Positions 1-11,370 of a stretch of 64,000 nt of DNA are shown one piece after another. The position numbers and the translations under genes are program-made. The DNA comes from Apoda limacodes (taxonomy: Eukaryota > Arthropoda > Insecta > Lepidoptera > Limacodidae), in NCBI GenBank assembly GCA_946406115.1, contig OX291544.1, forward strand, positions 34,365,521-34,429,520. The letters run 5' to 3'. The number at the start of each line of letters is the position of its first letter. Position 1 is the stretch's first letter. Under the pieces are notes generated by a model. That model was given only the letters and a program-made list of their open reading frames with translations, did no database searches and was not told where the DNA came from.

Positions 1-1580
1 GGCAACAGCGGGCCCGTCATTTGGATGTTTCAACATTAATTAAGATATTTTTAAAACACAACCTAAAGAATTTCACAACGAACACACAATATTTTCACTG
101 TAACTTCCAATATAAAAGTATTTACTAACCAGTAATGGTGGCACCATCCAGCTGTAGTTTAAGCCCACGTGGTTCCTAGCTTCTAGTGACCCACAAGCGT
201 AGACTATGGACTATTGGTCGGGCAATTTTCGGGTTCGGGTCGACAATTTAAACGACGGCAACTTTCTCACCCCACATTTCAACCCCCCCTCCCATCCTTT
301 TTTTTTATTCTGGACGGATGTCCGGCCTTAATTAATTTTAACAAAGAAAAAAGAATTTCTTTTAAGTATAATTCTAGTTATGTTGGTTGGGGTACTATCA
401 TAGCGTCCTAGATTAATATGAACGGTCTAGATAAAACGGCTTAATTATCCTAAACTAATAGACTATTAATATTATGTTCTTAATGTTCGTAAAGTTTTAA
501 CAAACCCCGGGGAAGTTCAAATAAACTAACACGTCATACCATTATACGGAATACATGAAAACCAAAACAACTACCCTTTATCATTGATAAAATATTTATT
601 GCACGTGGCTACCCTAATGGTTATTAAACGACTCACTTAGGTAAGTTTCGCGGGTGTTTTCAATATTATAAAAGTTCTTAGTAACTTAAACTTACGCGGT
701 TATACTCAAAATTATAGAATTCCCAATAAGAGTAGTATTACTATTTAACTAAGGCAATAAAATTTATAAGTAAAGAAATCGCGGATAACAAAACAACTCC
801 TATCTAGAGGGTCTCCGTTTTATCCTACGTTTAATTTTCTGAATAAAATTTTATTCGAGTAAAAGTTATGAAACTACCTTAAAGAGCATATGAAACGTGC
901 TTCCATTTCTATATCACTTAACCACCAATCAGCGATTGTCTTAAAACTTCCTTCAATCAACTTGCCTTCCAAACAACCATCCAATCACAGCAAGTATTAA
1001 AGCATCATTACTCGCGCCACTGGTTCAAAACTAACGCAACCTCATTTTGTCCAAGGTCCGAATCCATAAATCGGGAGTTAGATTACTACCTACATTTAAC
1101 AATTAATTTTGTGAATGTTTATGATTCGTAAGTTTATAATGTAATATTTTACATTTGAGTCATCGGTATTCAGCTTTTTGTTAGCTTCAAACCTTTCATA
1201 AAATAAATCTTAACTTCTCAGCTAATGTATAAAATTACTGAACATGTCTATTTAAACACGCCATTCTAATTTCAAGATGCATTTTGCTTTAGGTAGTAAG
1301 TTTATTGATAATTGTTTACTAATGTAAATCTTCGCGCTAAAACTTGAATAAAAACATTGAATTACAAAAAGTTAAGGCATATTGGTATCTTTACAAGTAC
1401 CGCAGGTAGGAAACAAGCCGATATTACAATCAGAAGAGACGACACAAAGCAAACCTACCAGCAAGAATGTTCTGACGGAAAGTGTGGCCACAAAACCGGC
1501 GACCATTAGGAATGTCGAAAATACAATCGTTTGACAATAAACAAGATTCTAGCGCAATAAATACTTTTAATAAGGAAAAC
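1..1580. other. AT-rich stretch, no recognisable gene
   Basis: I find no convincing coding region, RNA gene or repeat terminus here. The short open frames lack family motifs and are what chance gives in AT-rich DNA. A GC-richer patch lies near 210-300. From about 1,430 onward the plus strand begins to resemble the start of the LINE described next. Confidence 0.5.
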
Positions 1581-1589
1581 CCACAAAAA

Positions 1590-3014
1590 AAAGGAGCGGA
1601 AGATTGGACTGTTGTAAACAGGAATAAAAGAAGGTATCCGAACAGTGAAGTAAAATAAGGGGGAGCCGCTAGCTCTGTAGAAATACGGGGCACTGAGCGG
1701 AAAAAATATTTGCACGTTTGGCGTCTTCAAAAGGATACTAAGGTAGAAAGTTTAGAAAATCATGTTAAGAATATATGTGGCAATATGACCAATTGTGTCA
1801 ACCAGAAAATTGGTGTGTTAAGTGAATACCGAGTTTTGTGAGTGGGTGTGGTTTCGTAAACCATACAACCAACCCAAAAACTCTGCGCATACAGCGCAAA
1901 CCAATTGAAGTTTACTATCAAAATGTACAAGGGTTACGAACAAAATTGGCGGCTTTTTATTCTGGGCATTATATCATCGGGTGCAGACTTATTTGCAATC
2001 ACAGAAACAGGTTGTAATGAGTCTATTCATGATGCGGAATTAATTCCGCCGGGATATAATATACGATGCGATCGATCGGATGGACGTAAACCAGGCGGAG
2101 TATGTCTCGTGGCCACACCTCGACTAGAGTTGCGACGTGTACCGATCCCGTGTGACGTCACTATCGAGAATCAGGTTTTCGAACTGGTTTGTGCTACGGT
2201 TTACTTACAAAAACGATGTTATTTTTTATCTGCGTTGTGTACATACCACCTACAAGTAACGAACGTGAATATATGATATTATTTAGAATTATTGAACAAT
2301 TATGTAATAACTATGATGACGTATTAGTAATAGGTGATTTTCATTTGTTTTCGTGTTCATCACATGTAAACAATTACTATAAGGTTTTTTTTGGCTTATT
2401 GAGGATTCACTCAGTGTAACAAAATTACAAATTGTAATGAACGCATTTTAGATGTAGTGTATGATGGGGTGGAGGTGCACACGGCGTCTACACCACTCGT
2501 GCCGGTGGACGCGCAGCACCCGCCGCTAAGCTCCGGGTAAGCCAAAGAAGTAATCTTGGGCCCCTACAGTTCATAATAATGATCAACGATCTGCCCAAGG
2601 TCGTTGAAAATGCAACTTGTTCGTTATTTGCCGACGACTTAAAGTTGTACATTGCCATACGAGACTCTGATGAATGTAATAAACTGCAAAATGATATACA
2701 CAGAGTGGTTACCTGGAACAAAAATAATTTATTAGTCTTCAATACCTCGAAGTGTATGACAATAACCTTTTCTTAACATGCCGATGGTAAGAGTCACAGG
2801 AGTCAAGGACTTAGTTGTGTGTTTAAATACAGAAATAACATTTCGTAGTCACATAATAAAAATTTGCAAAAAAGCTTATCGAAATTTAGGATTTGTCCTC
2901 AGGGAGGCAAAACATTTTACAGATATTCGATCCATTATCGTCTTATATAATACGTTAATTAGAAGCCAAATGGAGTGTAACTGGAAAATTAAAGGGTTCC
3001 CGTGGGATAGTTAA
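1590..3014 (+). mobile_element. Degenerate jockey-like non-LTR retrotransposon (LINE), internally deleted
   Basis: Three parts of one LINE occur in order. Near 1,597-1,845 the plus strand encodes what looks like an ORF1 tail (DWTVVNRNKRRYPNS, then KYLHVWRLQKD). From about 1,908 an AP-endonuclease-like domain starts (YYQNVQGLRTK), continues after a frameshift through the ITETG motif and a GG-V strand near 2,090-2,105, and after another shift shows VYIPP and IGDFH near 2,235-2,340. At about 2,550 the sequence jumps to reverse transcriptase, with ILGPLQF, INDLP and the catalytic FADD at 2,630-2,640, then a thumb-like segment to 3,014. The palm N-terminus is missing, so an internal deletion joins endonuclease to RT. 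Several stops and shifts make it a fossil. I favour the jockey/CR1 group without a firm clade. Confidence 0.8.
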
Positions 3015-3520
3015 AAAACCTTAGTAACGTGGACATCTTAGTAGACACAACTTATGTACTTAACTTATGTTGATACTTTGTATTACCGCTCGAATTAAGT
3101 ATAAATCTTATAAAAGTGACGGGATTCAGCGGGAAAGAAAATTGCTACGGATCTCTATTCAATGCGTGGCCTGACATACATTTGGCCGGCTGAACTTGAA
3201 CAGGTTTAGTAACCTGTGAAAATCTCAAACCGGCCTTCTGGCTTTCTCAAATCGATTAAAAACGAGATATAATTTTAATAAAAAGTATTTACCCACTTTT
3301 TACCCACTCTTCGGCAAATTTTCAATAGATGGCGCTGTTACGTTTAACAACACGCTACTGAAATTCGTCAAAAGTTATCAAGTTATGATACGCTTGCACT
3401 TCTTAGAAAAGTCGGTATGCAGTGTTTTTCTGAGAAAATAACATTAATCCAATTATTAAGTTGACTTGGCTTAGGCAAAACGGAATTACGGATTCTGACA
3501 TACACAAGAATCAACTTGGA
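3015..3520. other. Unassigned intergenic stretch
   Basis: No coding signal was recognised between the LINE remnant and the Helitron fragment. A short ATGGCGCTGT word near 3,328 is common in insect repeats but does not identify a family on its own. Confidence 0.4.
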
Positions 3521-3527
3521 TATACTC

Positions 3528-4066
3528 AACAATGTTGAAGGAGAAGTAGTTGAGTATACTTCTATCAACAGTGTAATGGAGCAAGATGACGCTTCCAATT
3601 AGCCCGTCGAATTTCTTAATTCTCTGAGCGCTCCTGGACTTCCAGCACACAAGATTAATTTAAAAACTGGCATCCCATTATTTTGTTGAGCAATTTAAGT
3701 ACTCCAAAATAAGGCAACGGGACATGACTGAAAGTTACTTCTTTGCAGCGTAACATAATAGAAGCGAAGATTTTGGCGGGATGTGGCGTCGGTGGAAGAG
3801 TTTTTATACCACGAATTCCACTGATTCCCAATAATTACCCATTCCATTTCAAACGTGTACAGTTCCCGGTGAGTTTGTGCAATGGAATGACTTTAATCAA
3901 AGCACAAGGGCAGACGCTATGTGTTGTCAGCGTGGACCTCAGCGTCGGCTGTTGCTCACACGGTCAGCTCTATGTGACTTTCTCCCGTGTAAGTAAACCA
4001 AACAAACTGTTTGTTTATGTCCCGAACCAATCCACGTCGAACGTTGTCTATAAAGAGATATTATAA
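3528..4066 (+). mobile_element. Helitron Rep/helicase C-terminal fragment (Pif1-like helicase)
   Basis: The frame starting near 3,528 reads EGEVVEYTSINSVMEQDDAS, then after a stop PVEFLNSLSAPGLPAHK and LKTGIP. After a frameshift, the frame at 3,743-4,066 carries IIEAKILAGCG, VFIPRIPLIP, FPVSLCNGMTLIKAQGQTL, SVDLSVGCCSHGQLYV, TFSRV and LFVYVPNQS. This is the C-terminal third of the Pif1-type helicase encoded by insect Helitrons: the MT-x-KAQGQT block and the HGQLYV-x-FSRV block correspond to the last SF1 helicase motifs. The Rep/HUH nuclease and the Walker A and B motifs are absent, so only a 3' piece survives. At least one stop and one frameshift interrupt it. Confidence 0.9.
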
Positions 4067-4077
4067 GGTACTAGCTT

Positions 4078-4128
4078 GATATGGTACGGAACTCTTCGTG
4101 CGCGAGTCCGACTCGCAATTGGCCGGTT
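4078..4128 (-). repeat. Terminal piece of the GGTTCCGTA/GGCCAAGTGCGAG dispersed repeat
   Basis: The segment ATGGTACGGAACTCTTCGTG followed by GCGAGTCCGACTCGC and TTGGCCGG is the end of a dispersed family also seen at 13,668-14,112, 15,948-16,398, 31,818-32,250 and 59,840-59,943. Only about 50 bp is present here. Its superfamily is not certain. Confidence 0.6.
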
Positions 4129-4154
4129 ATATTTTTGCTGATCGTGTCAATCAA

Positions 4155-4330
4155 ACGACCTCTGTGGCACAGTGGTCATTTATGGTACCGCAAGTGCCTT
4201 TGTCCTGCAGGGATCCGGATTCAATCACCGGCCAGGTTAAGGTGGAAAATAATCTGTGTCCAATTGTTCACATTTTCTTTTTATCTACGATTTAGGCATT
4301 AATCCAAACTTTGTATTTTTGTTTTATATA
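4155..4330 (+). repeat. tRNA-derived SINE candidate
   Basis: The plus strand has a tRNA-like head: a box A-like TGTGGCACAGTGGTCA at about 4,162-4,178 and, some 45 bp on, a box B-like GGATTCAATCACC at 4,217-4,229. A GGCCAGGTTAAGGTGGAAAAT body and a T-rich end follow. This matches the layout of insect tRNA-derived SINEs transcribed by RNA polymerase III. Box B departs from the GGTTCGANTCC consensus, and no clean target-site duplication was found. Confidence 0.5.
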
Positions 4331-4334
4331 TTTT

Positions 4335-4402
4335 TTGCTGTATAACAGTTAACCGCGTGATAAAATCAAATACACGCTGACGAAGTCGCGGGCAACAGCT
4401 AG
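4335..4402 (-). repeat. CTAGCTGTTGCCCGCGACTTCG-type repeat end truncating the BEL/Pao ORF
   Basis: On the minus strand the BEL/Pao reading frame runs straight into a CTAGCTGTTGCCCGCGACTT terminus at about 4,402 and soon stops. Related termini occur on the plus strand at 11,122 (CTAGCTGTTCCCGTGACTTC), 22,633 and 37,262. I read this as one end of an inserted dispersed repeat of unassigned class. Confidence 0.5.
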
Positions 4403-6307
4403 TTCTTGAATAAATTGCACATATTGTAATTTTAGGGTAGGATTTTTTCTAAATCTTTTTTCTAAGTTGAGAAACCGTCTTTTGGCCATTAAATAGGAAT
4501 CTCCCAGCCAGTCAGGAGACTCGCGAAGGGGTAATTTAACACAAAATCGCCCTGTATCTTTGCGTACAGTGAGTGTCAAAAAATGCCTTTCGCATAATTT
4601 GTCGTTTTGGCTTAGAATTTTTTTGTGAGGGAGTTCTTCTAACTCCCAAAACTTTGGTAAAAACTTGTTAATTAAAGACTCGTCATCATTAGAAATGGTT
4701 GCATGATTGCAAAAAATCGTTTTTACACCTCTACTTATAATTTTAGAATCCAAATGAATAGGACCTGCTATTATCCACCCAAATTGGGAATTTTGTAATT
4801 TGGGGCAATTTGGACCTAAAGAATATCGCTCGCTTTTAAGTATGTCCCAAAACAAATCGGCACCTATTAAAACATTTGTTGGCCCTAGAGTATTGAAAGC
4901 AGGGTCTGCTAACTGGATATCACTAGGCAAGCGTAGTTGCGATATATCTACAGGAGCTCGTGGCAGCTCACCAGTTAGCTCTTTTACAACTAGACACGAG
5001 ATTGTCACGTGATAAGTTTTGTTTGCTGAACTTATTTGGGCAACACAACTTTCATGAACTTGATTAGATGAGTTGTTGCCAATACCGATTATGTTGACAG
5101 ATTTTATATAATTTGAGGTTAACGATAATTTTTGTTTTACCGATTGGGTAATGAACGATGACTGACTTCCGCTGTCTAACAAAGTTAGAACTTGTTCGAA
5201 TTGGTTCGTAATAGGATTTGTCACGTTAATAATAGCAGTTGACAATAAAATTTGTGAAACATTAGGTTCTGAAAAATTTACAACTTGATCAGGGATAGAG
5301 TTTTGTACGTTTTGCGGAAGTTGATGCAACAACGTATTGTGACGCATTTTGCATTCTAAGATGATAAGAATTTGAATTAGACATTTTTTTTCCTGAGGAA
5401 AGGACATATTGGAATTCGGTTTATTACGGTGGTATAATGATTCCAGTACGTTAGCGCGATTAATCAAAAATTTGCAAAATGCGTCCTAAGTCGGAAGATC
5501 ATCTAGCGTATTTCATTCTTCCTCCCATTTTAAAAGAGTTCGCGTATCAAATTTTTTTGTTAAGAGAAAAATAAGTAAAATATACCATTGTTTTGTTGGG
5601 CGGCCTAAAGTAGTCAAGGCACGTAAATTTTTTGTGACGTGGTCAACTAAAACCTTAAGGACCTCTCAGATTCGCGAGTCATGGGTTGTATATTTCGTAT
5701 AGAGTCTAAGTGATGGTCTATTAATACACGCTTATTGTCGTAGCGATCCCTTAGAAGCTGCCATGCTTGCTGATAGTTTTCAGAAGATATTTCTAAATTA
5801 GATATTACTCTAGCTGCGTCCCCTTCCAAATAAGTGAAATTTTTGTATAGGTGCTAATTTGTTACTTTCGTGGTTTAAACTTGGTAAACGTGGTATCACG
5901 GAATTGTAGTCACCGAAAATATGAACCATTGAATTTAGCGATTTGAATTTGCGGCACCGTGACCCCTAAATCGGGTTGATCATGATCATGAGAACATAGA
6001 ACTTGACTATTCTTGTAGCAATGGAGATAGCACTAGTAACGTCCTGTTCTATGATCTCTCGTTGATCAAGCTCAGCTTCAAGGTTTTCTGAATTTAAAAT
6101 CTCTATTTAAGTCTGCAGCTCGTCGTATTTTTGTGATATAAACTCGAATTTATTAAGCTTAAGTTTAAGTTCTGCTATATGATGACTTTTTATGTTCGAT
6201 TCCTTAGTAATTTTTTCTAAATAATTTTTAGATCTTGTAATTTGTCCTTCAATTGAACTTCGTTTAGCATTGGCATTGTTTAAGTTTTCAGCTAACTTAG
6301 GATACAT
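4376..6307 (-). mobile_element. BEL/Pao LTR retrotransposon remnant: gag and protease, RT truncated
   Basis: Three minus-strand segments fit a BEL/Pao polyprotein in order. At 6,307-6,107 is a lysine-rich, coiled-coil-like N-terminus (MYPKLAENLNNANAKRSS). At 5,829-5,647 is a gag core piece with YQQAWQLLRDRYDNKRVLI. At 5,467-4,376 a 372-codon frame carries the retroviral-type aspartic protease signature LLDSGSQSSFI (about residues 97-107), the following substrate-flap region with NVLIGADLFW, QFGWIIAGP, and the FWELEELP motif typical of the BEL/Pao protease-RT linker. RT is cut near its start where a dispersed repeat intervenes. Stops lie between segments and neither LTR was recognised. Confidence 0.88.
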
Positions 6308-6309
6308 TT

Positions 6310-6668
6310 TTTTTTAAAGATAATAATTTAAAAACAGACAGATAAATAACACAAACAAATTACAAAATTTGTATTATTGAATTTAGTTTTTAGTGTTGTA
6401 ATTTGTCTTTCTTTAATATGTATAACAATTATAAACTTTGTTTATATTTATTATTAATTAAAACATATTAATTAGACACTGAATAGGTAATTATTACATA
6501 ATTACGAAATAAACTCAGTAAATTCGAAATACATAAACAGAATAAGGTTAATTGCTCACGCTCCTCGCTTAGACGCCACCCGCAGGTAGACAAACCGGTA
6601 GCTCGATACAGCTGGTGCACGGTGATAAGAAAGGAATGCAGGCTCAGCTGTGTTGCATCGTCATATCA
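6310..6668. other. Probable BEL/Pao upstream region, LTR not delimited
   Basis: This stretch lies just upstream (minus-strand sense) of the BEL/Pao gag start and could hold its leader or LTR, but I could not find a matched pair of termini or a primer-binding site. It is AT-rich to about 6,550, then GC-richer. The jockey insertion at 6,677 interrupts it. Confidence 0.35.
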
Positions 6669-7198
6669 CTGGAATGAACCGATTAATTGTGCAATCCACA
6701 ACGTATCGTCCCCCGATCGACCCGGTCACGGTCGTAAAACTATTGTTAGGCGGCCTCGGCACGTACTAACGTCCCCAGATGACGATCTCGCTGTCCGGAT
6801 AGCGAGATTAGTCTCTACGACCTCCCCGAATAGGGCCTCCCTCCAAACACGACGCCGACGTCCCCGGGTTCGTCGGCGCCCACAAGGATACACTAGGTAT
6901 CAAAGAGTGCCAGGGCGCTTCTCGCCCCCACTCAATCGCAATCGTACCCGCGTAACGGGGAACTCCCCTCCTGGCGGTGACTCACCTTCGGGTTCGAGAC
7001 TCACGCCGGTCGAAGGGACGCCCCCGAGAGCGACAACCCAAGCCGAGGCTTCCCCCGCGGGAAGCCCTTGAGCGTTGGGCGCTATATGGGCTGAGGCTCC
7101 TTCAGAGTCTCGCCCCAAAAGCCCGGTGAAGCAGTAATGGCTGCAACAGCCAACTGCATAGTCAGCTCAGGAAAAAAAAAAAAAAAAAAACTGGAATG
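6669..7198 (+). mobile_element. 5'-truncated jockey-clade LINE 3' end with target-site duplication
   Basis: Sequence from 6,677 to 7,190 matches 43,168-43,683, the 3' end of the larger jockey copy, with only scattered differences, and ends in an A-run at 7,172-7,190. It is flanked by direct copies of CTGGAATG at 6,669-6,676 and 7,191-7,198, the expected target-site duplication of target-primed reverse transcription. It encodes the ORF2 C-terminus (TIVRRPRHVLTSPDDDLAVR) followed by an Arg/Pro-rich open extension ending at 7,071. A C5 run here replaces the C6 at 43,204-43,210, shifting this piece out of frame relative to ORF2. High similarity and an intact duplication mean a recent insertion. 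Confidence 0.9.
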
Positions 7199-7560
7199 TT
7201 TGACAAATATATAACTATGATGTATAGAAAATAACCTATGTTTATTAGTATCGTAGGGTTTAATTAATTTAAAATAATTTGAATCTATTTTGTTTTACAA
7301 AAATTTAAATCTTTTTAGCACTTTGGAATTTATTTTATTATACACACATTATATTTACGACATCCACTGTTGGTAGGTATGATCTCGATTACTAAAACTA
7401 GTTTATTATTAGGTTTAAATACTTTGTATCACTGTTTAAAAATACAAGACATACACTAGCTGCATGAAATTCACTTTGATGTAGATCACTATATATTTTT
7501 GTAGTGTGGTAAGTAAGTAACAATTTTATTTCACCCAAGTGAAGCAATTATATTAGTCTG
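7199..7560. other. AT-rich spacer, nothing recognised
   Basis: No coding motif, RNA gene or repeat end was identified between the truncated LINE copy and the possible LTR leader. Confidence 0.4.
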
Positions 7561-7636
7561 AATGTAGTTAAAAAATGGTTAATTCTATAGGAAGATTGAT
7601 TTGGAACAGAATCAGGGAATTTGTACTTACAGGTTC

Positions 7637-8036
7637 TTTGGGCTTTAGGAAGAACAAAGGGCGGCACTTAACTCGTGTGAATACACGTGGCAACGCTGCG
7701 AGGTAACGATGCAAATAAGTGATGTTTCGCCTCCACAGCTGGCGTGATTCACCTTTTCTCCAGGTTCTGCGTAGCCATCTCCTGACAGCACAAGTGGCGG
7801 CACTTGCGGTGTAATATTTTCGCTGCTTACTGACCGGGCCTGAACGATCCACGTCTTCAACGCGAAGGGACGAAACTCATTGTAACTTCTCGATCTCTTT
7901 TTGTAGACTAGTGCGCTAAAGTCTTGAAGTCGTTTCACGTGGTTCAAGAGATGTGGGCGCTGGCAAAAATGTAGGTAAATGCAGCTTTAGACGCTACAAT
8001 CACGTCGGAGTCACCAATTTATGTTCCCGCAGGAAC
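7637..8036 (-). mobile_element. Possible LTR-element leader: LTR end, primer-binding site and gag start
   Basis: Read on the minus strand, CCTGCGGGAACA ends in CA at about 8,021 and is followed after a few bases by TGGTGACTCCGACGTGATTG, starting with the TGG expected of a tRNA-primed binding site. An open stretch of about 100 codons follows (7,947-7,645). A TATATAAAG word on the same strand near 8,393 could be the LTR TATA box. Against this, the CCCGCAGGAACATTTACGGG stretch also resembles common lepidopteran repeats, no second LTR was seen, and the protein shows no motif I recognise. A GTAAGT donor-like site lies near 7,637, so a host or transposon exon is an alternative. Confidence 0.33.
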
Positions 8037-8039
8037 ATT

Positions 8040-9320
8040 TACGGGTCTTTCGAATGAAAGCCAAAAACAATCTTGAATGTAGATATTATTATGTACAATA
8101 GTTTTATAGTTTTACAATATATAGGTAGGCACGTCTGCACAGTGCGAGCGTGGCAAAATCGAACGAGTGAATGAATGTTAGATAGAATGACACATATGAC
8201 GTAATACGAATGAGAAGTGTTAGGCTTAGGCTGCAACACCAATATATTTAGGTCTTTACAATACTCCCACCTTTTATTAGCCATCAGAATGGTACATATT
8301 TCCTCTCATGTTAGAATATATTCACCCAATAAAATATTGCATTTCATATCAATTTATCGCATTTCGCATTGCCCACCTCATACGATTTCTTTATATATGG
8401 TGGCACCGCGACGCTCGCCGCTGCCCTATGTATGTCTACGTGCACTAATGCTGTCCCGAGTGTTCTAGTGATGAATTTTATTTTATTTTCGAATTTAGGT
8501 GATTAACTACATAAATGTTTTAGGCCCGTCTTTTAAAAGTCTATAAAAATGTTAAAGATCTCCATCGCCACGATCCTGGCTAACCTCTTTTTAAGGCCTC
8601 GATCTTTCACGATCCTATGAAATTATTGTTTTGAACTTTATGTTAATTTTATATTACAATTTTTTTTCGTTTTTTTTTCTCTTCTTTTCTTAATTTTTAT
8701 TTTTTTTACAAAATTTAATATTATGAAGGACGGAGATGTCTTGGTAGACGGGTAAGCTTGGCTGATGGGTACACTAACAAAATGGACACAAAAAGATGAA
8801 ACAAGCGCGTTGTAATTAAGTAAAGCAAATATTATTTATTTTATTTTAAATCGTCAATACAATATAAAAACTGCTAGTTTCTGCCAAAAAGAGCCGGGAA
8901 GAAACTTAAGGCTTTCTACTTTTTCTGGTGTGGTCTTTATATCAGTTAACTGTTATAAATATAATATCTTGCCTTGTTGTGTTAAGGTCTTCTGCCTCTA
9001 TCACTGCTTTAAAAATACCAAGAAAAATTAAATGCTTAAAAAACTAGTACAAAAATTAGAGAAGACGCCTACACTACAAGAATCCCTGATAAAACTCCGG
9101 CAAGAGTTGAAACAGTCTTAAAAGAATGGAGAAAATACATTACGGTTAGACGAGGCCGGTCGGTCTCTGGAATACGAGCGAAAAATGTATGCAAGTACAT
9201 TCACGGGTTTCGAGAGGTAATGTTCTATATATATTTATAAAATGAGTCTGATGTATTCAAAAAAAGCAATATACTCACTATAGCGTGTTAGTATATATAT
9301 GAAAATATAAAATATATTCC
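8040..9320. other. AT-rich stretch with low-complexity T/C tracts
   Basis: Apart from the possible LTR body (to about 8,480) no gene is visible. T-rich low-complexity sequence lies at 8,655-8,712. A word (GAGCCGGGAAGAAACTTAAG, near 8,891) resembles a 3'-UTR phrase of jockey-like LINEs, so 8,870-9,320 may be a badly decayed LINE tail. Confidence 0.35.
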
Positions 9321-9324
9321 TTTC

Positions 9325-9590
9325 CAAAAGTGAGTGAATGCACCAAGTTAAATTTAAGACACAAAGATAAGCTCGCTCTACCCAAACATAAATTAACCAA
9401 AGTAGACAAGTCATTCCCCGGCAACTGTATACGTTTTTACAATAAAATTCCTCAGGCAATGCTGGGTATGTCTGAAAAGAGATTTAAAAATTGTTTAAAA
9501 ACAACACTTTGTAGAAAAGAATATATATTATACCTGTTGACACCAATACCTGCCTAAAGGTGTACAAGTGCTGCTCCCAATGCAGCTTAA
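9325..9590 (+). mobile_element. LINE ORF2 C-terminal fragment
   Basis: The frame 9,330-9,557 encodes the conserved end of a jockey/CR1-like ORF2: LRHKDKLALPKHKLTKVDKS, then NCIRFYNKIPQ, then a lysine/cysteine-rich tail. The N-T-R/H-x-x-K-L...RFYNKIP arrangement marks the C-terminal region downstream of the RT thumb. Nothing upstream is recognisable as RT, so this is a 5'-truncated insertion. No target-site duplication was identified. Confidence 0.75.
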
Positions 9591-9599
9591 TGTAACCCG

Positions 9600-10050
9600 G
9601 AAATATGAAAAGGTTAGCTATGTACCTGTCGTAATCAGGTTCCTGGTCCTGTCGTCTGACGTAGTGGAAACATCACAGCATCCAGTGATCCAGGGCAGAC
9701 GGGCAGCTGATGACAGCTTCCAGTAATCCAATGCAGGCGAAGAGATGACACTCCAAATTCACAACAACAGTCGAACAAACCTCACTGTTTATACCTTACT
9801 ATTTACTATAGTCTATTATCTAATAATTGACGTAATATGAACATCAAAAGCGTCCAAAATCAGCCGTCCGTTGGCTTCAAAAATGTTGCACACTTGACAT
9901 ACAACCACATGTATTGCGCTCTCGGCTGGACTGTACGAAAAAAAAATCCTAAGATGGCCGCTGGTCATTGGTGGCGCCCTCTTTCATTTTCCTTTCCTTG
10001 TATGAAAGAACGCCTAGGTAAATGTCCGTAAGATAAGAGGCGTCCAGTCA
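9600..10050. other. Unassigned stretch
   Basis: No gene recognised. Words such as AAGATGGCCGCTGGTCATTG (from 9,951) look repeat-derived, but I cannot assign a family. The frame at 9,837-10,031 has no recognisable domain. Confidence 0.35.
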
Positions 10051-10055
10051 GCTCT

Positions 10056-10378
10056 GCTAAATATTTACGGCAGGCACAGAAGGATTTTGGTAATTCAGGA
10101 TGCGAGGAAAGGAAATGGGTATACAATACCATAGAGGAATACATCAATGATAAGAATGCCTGGGCCGACTGATCTTATTATTGTCAAACTTAGAAAGATG
10201 TTATATGTATTTTATTTTGTTGACGTATTTTTTAATTTATTTTATTGTATTTAGACGAGGTTACTAAAGTAATGTATTTTTCTTTTTTTTTTTCCTCTTA
10301 TAAATGTATTTTATTTTTAATAATTGTTTTTTTGACGACAATAAGTCATTTTGTAAATCCAACATTGTGAATAAAGAT
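10056..10378 (+). mobile_element. LINE 3' end: last ORF2 codons plus 3' UTR
   Basis: A 39-codon open stretch (10,056-10,172) ends in NTIEEYINDKNAWAD and a stop, the typical last residues of a jockey-like ORF2; the same ending (EYINDKNAW) is seen at about 18,330 in the copy inside the inverted repeat. An AT-rich 3' UTR and an AATAAA at 10,370-10,375 lead directly into the TTTCATTCA-type array. This is a second, separate LINE 3' end less than 1 kb from the previous one. Confidence 0.75.
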
Positions 10379-10669
10379 TTCATTTCATTCATTTCGTTCA
10401 TTTCGTTCATTTCGTTCATTCCGTTTATTTCATTCATTTCGTTCATTTCGTTCATTTCCTTCATTTAATTCATTCCGTTCATTTCATTCATTTCATTCAT
10501 TTCATTCCGTTCATTTCATTCATTTCATTCATTTCATTCATTTCATTCATTTCATTCCGTTCATTTCATTCCGTTCATTTCATTCCGTTCATTTCATTCA
10601 TTCCGTTCATTTCATTCATTTCATTCCGTTCATTTCATTCATTTCGTTCATTTCATTCATTTCATTCAA
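10379..10669 (+). repeat. TTTCATTCA / TTTCGTTCA / TTCCGTTCA tandem array
   Basis: About 290 bp of imperfect 9-10-bp units follow the LINE 3' UTR without a break. Units interchange A, G and CG at one site (CATTCATTT, CGTTCATTT, TTCCGTTCA). Its position at the exact end of a LINE suggests expansion of that element's simple tail. An open frame on the minus strand (Met-Asn-Glu repeats) is a by-product of the array. Confidence 0.92.
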
Positions 10670-10749
10670 TGCACAAATTCCGGAGGCCGAATAGTTAAAA
10701 GATTTTGTTTCTGACAGGACGTCGCGTCACGTTTTTCGTTCTCCCTGGA

Positions 10750-10839
10750 GTCGTCCGCGTAAAGTGGTAGCATCCTCAAGTCGTCCACGTAACGCGGTAG
10801 CATCCACAAGTCGTCCTCGTAACGCGGTAAAATCCACAA
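10750..10839. repeat. Three tandem 30-bp units
   Basis: GTCGTCC-CGTAA-G-GGTA-ATCC-CAA occurs three times at 30-bp spacing (starts near 10,750, 10,780 and 10,810), followed by a decayed partial unit at 10,840. As 30 is a multiple of three, the minus-strand frame 10,935-10,666 shows a ten-residue repeat (-LPRYxDDLxM-), but no known domain, so I do not call it a gene. Confidence 0.85.
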
Positions 10840-10849
10840 GCTGCTTTGG

Positions 10850-11370
10850 TGCAACATTGGGTGATAAATATATTTTTCAGCTGAGTTTTGGGGCTTAGCC
10901 TTGTCGGGTCGGCGCCGCGTGCCGCTGGTTGCCATGACGACCGCGGCCTGCTTCCGGTCAGATTACCGTTTATATTTTCTATACGAATTTCAAGCATTTA
11001 ATTAATTTTATTGCCGACTTAATGAGATCGACGCTGATTAGTAGGAGAGCCTCGACTAGCCGTTCTAACGAAACTACTAACTTTGCTTTTTAATCTAAAT
11101 TTATTTACTTAATTAACTAGCTGTTCCCGTGACTTCGACTTAGTTGGCGTCATCTTAAAGTAATCAGCTAGTTGCTATTATGTGTTGTGACCTATCCACT
11201 CTTTTGATGTCGCCGATCGGTCAGTATTAGCCCTAGAACTACGCTGTGCCGCGAAACAGCTCCTCCGTCGCAAAATAAGGGTAGACTATTTAGAATAAAA
11301 ATAAACTAGAAGCTCACATAGGTACAGGTACGCAGCCTTGCTAAATCATGTAAGCTCACACATGTTATGG
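10850..11370. other. Unassigned stretch with one dispersed-repeat terminus
   Basis: A GC-rich patch at 10,895-10,960 and a CTAGCTGTTCCCGTGACTTC terminus at 11,122 (compare 4,402, 22,633 and 37,262) are the only recognisable items. No gene was identified. Confidence 0.4.

Noticed and set aside
10264..10464. Met-Asn-Glu repeat protein on the minus strand
   Set aside because: Pure translation of the TTTCATTCA array.
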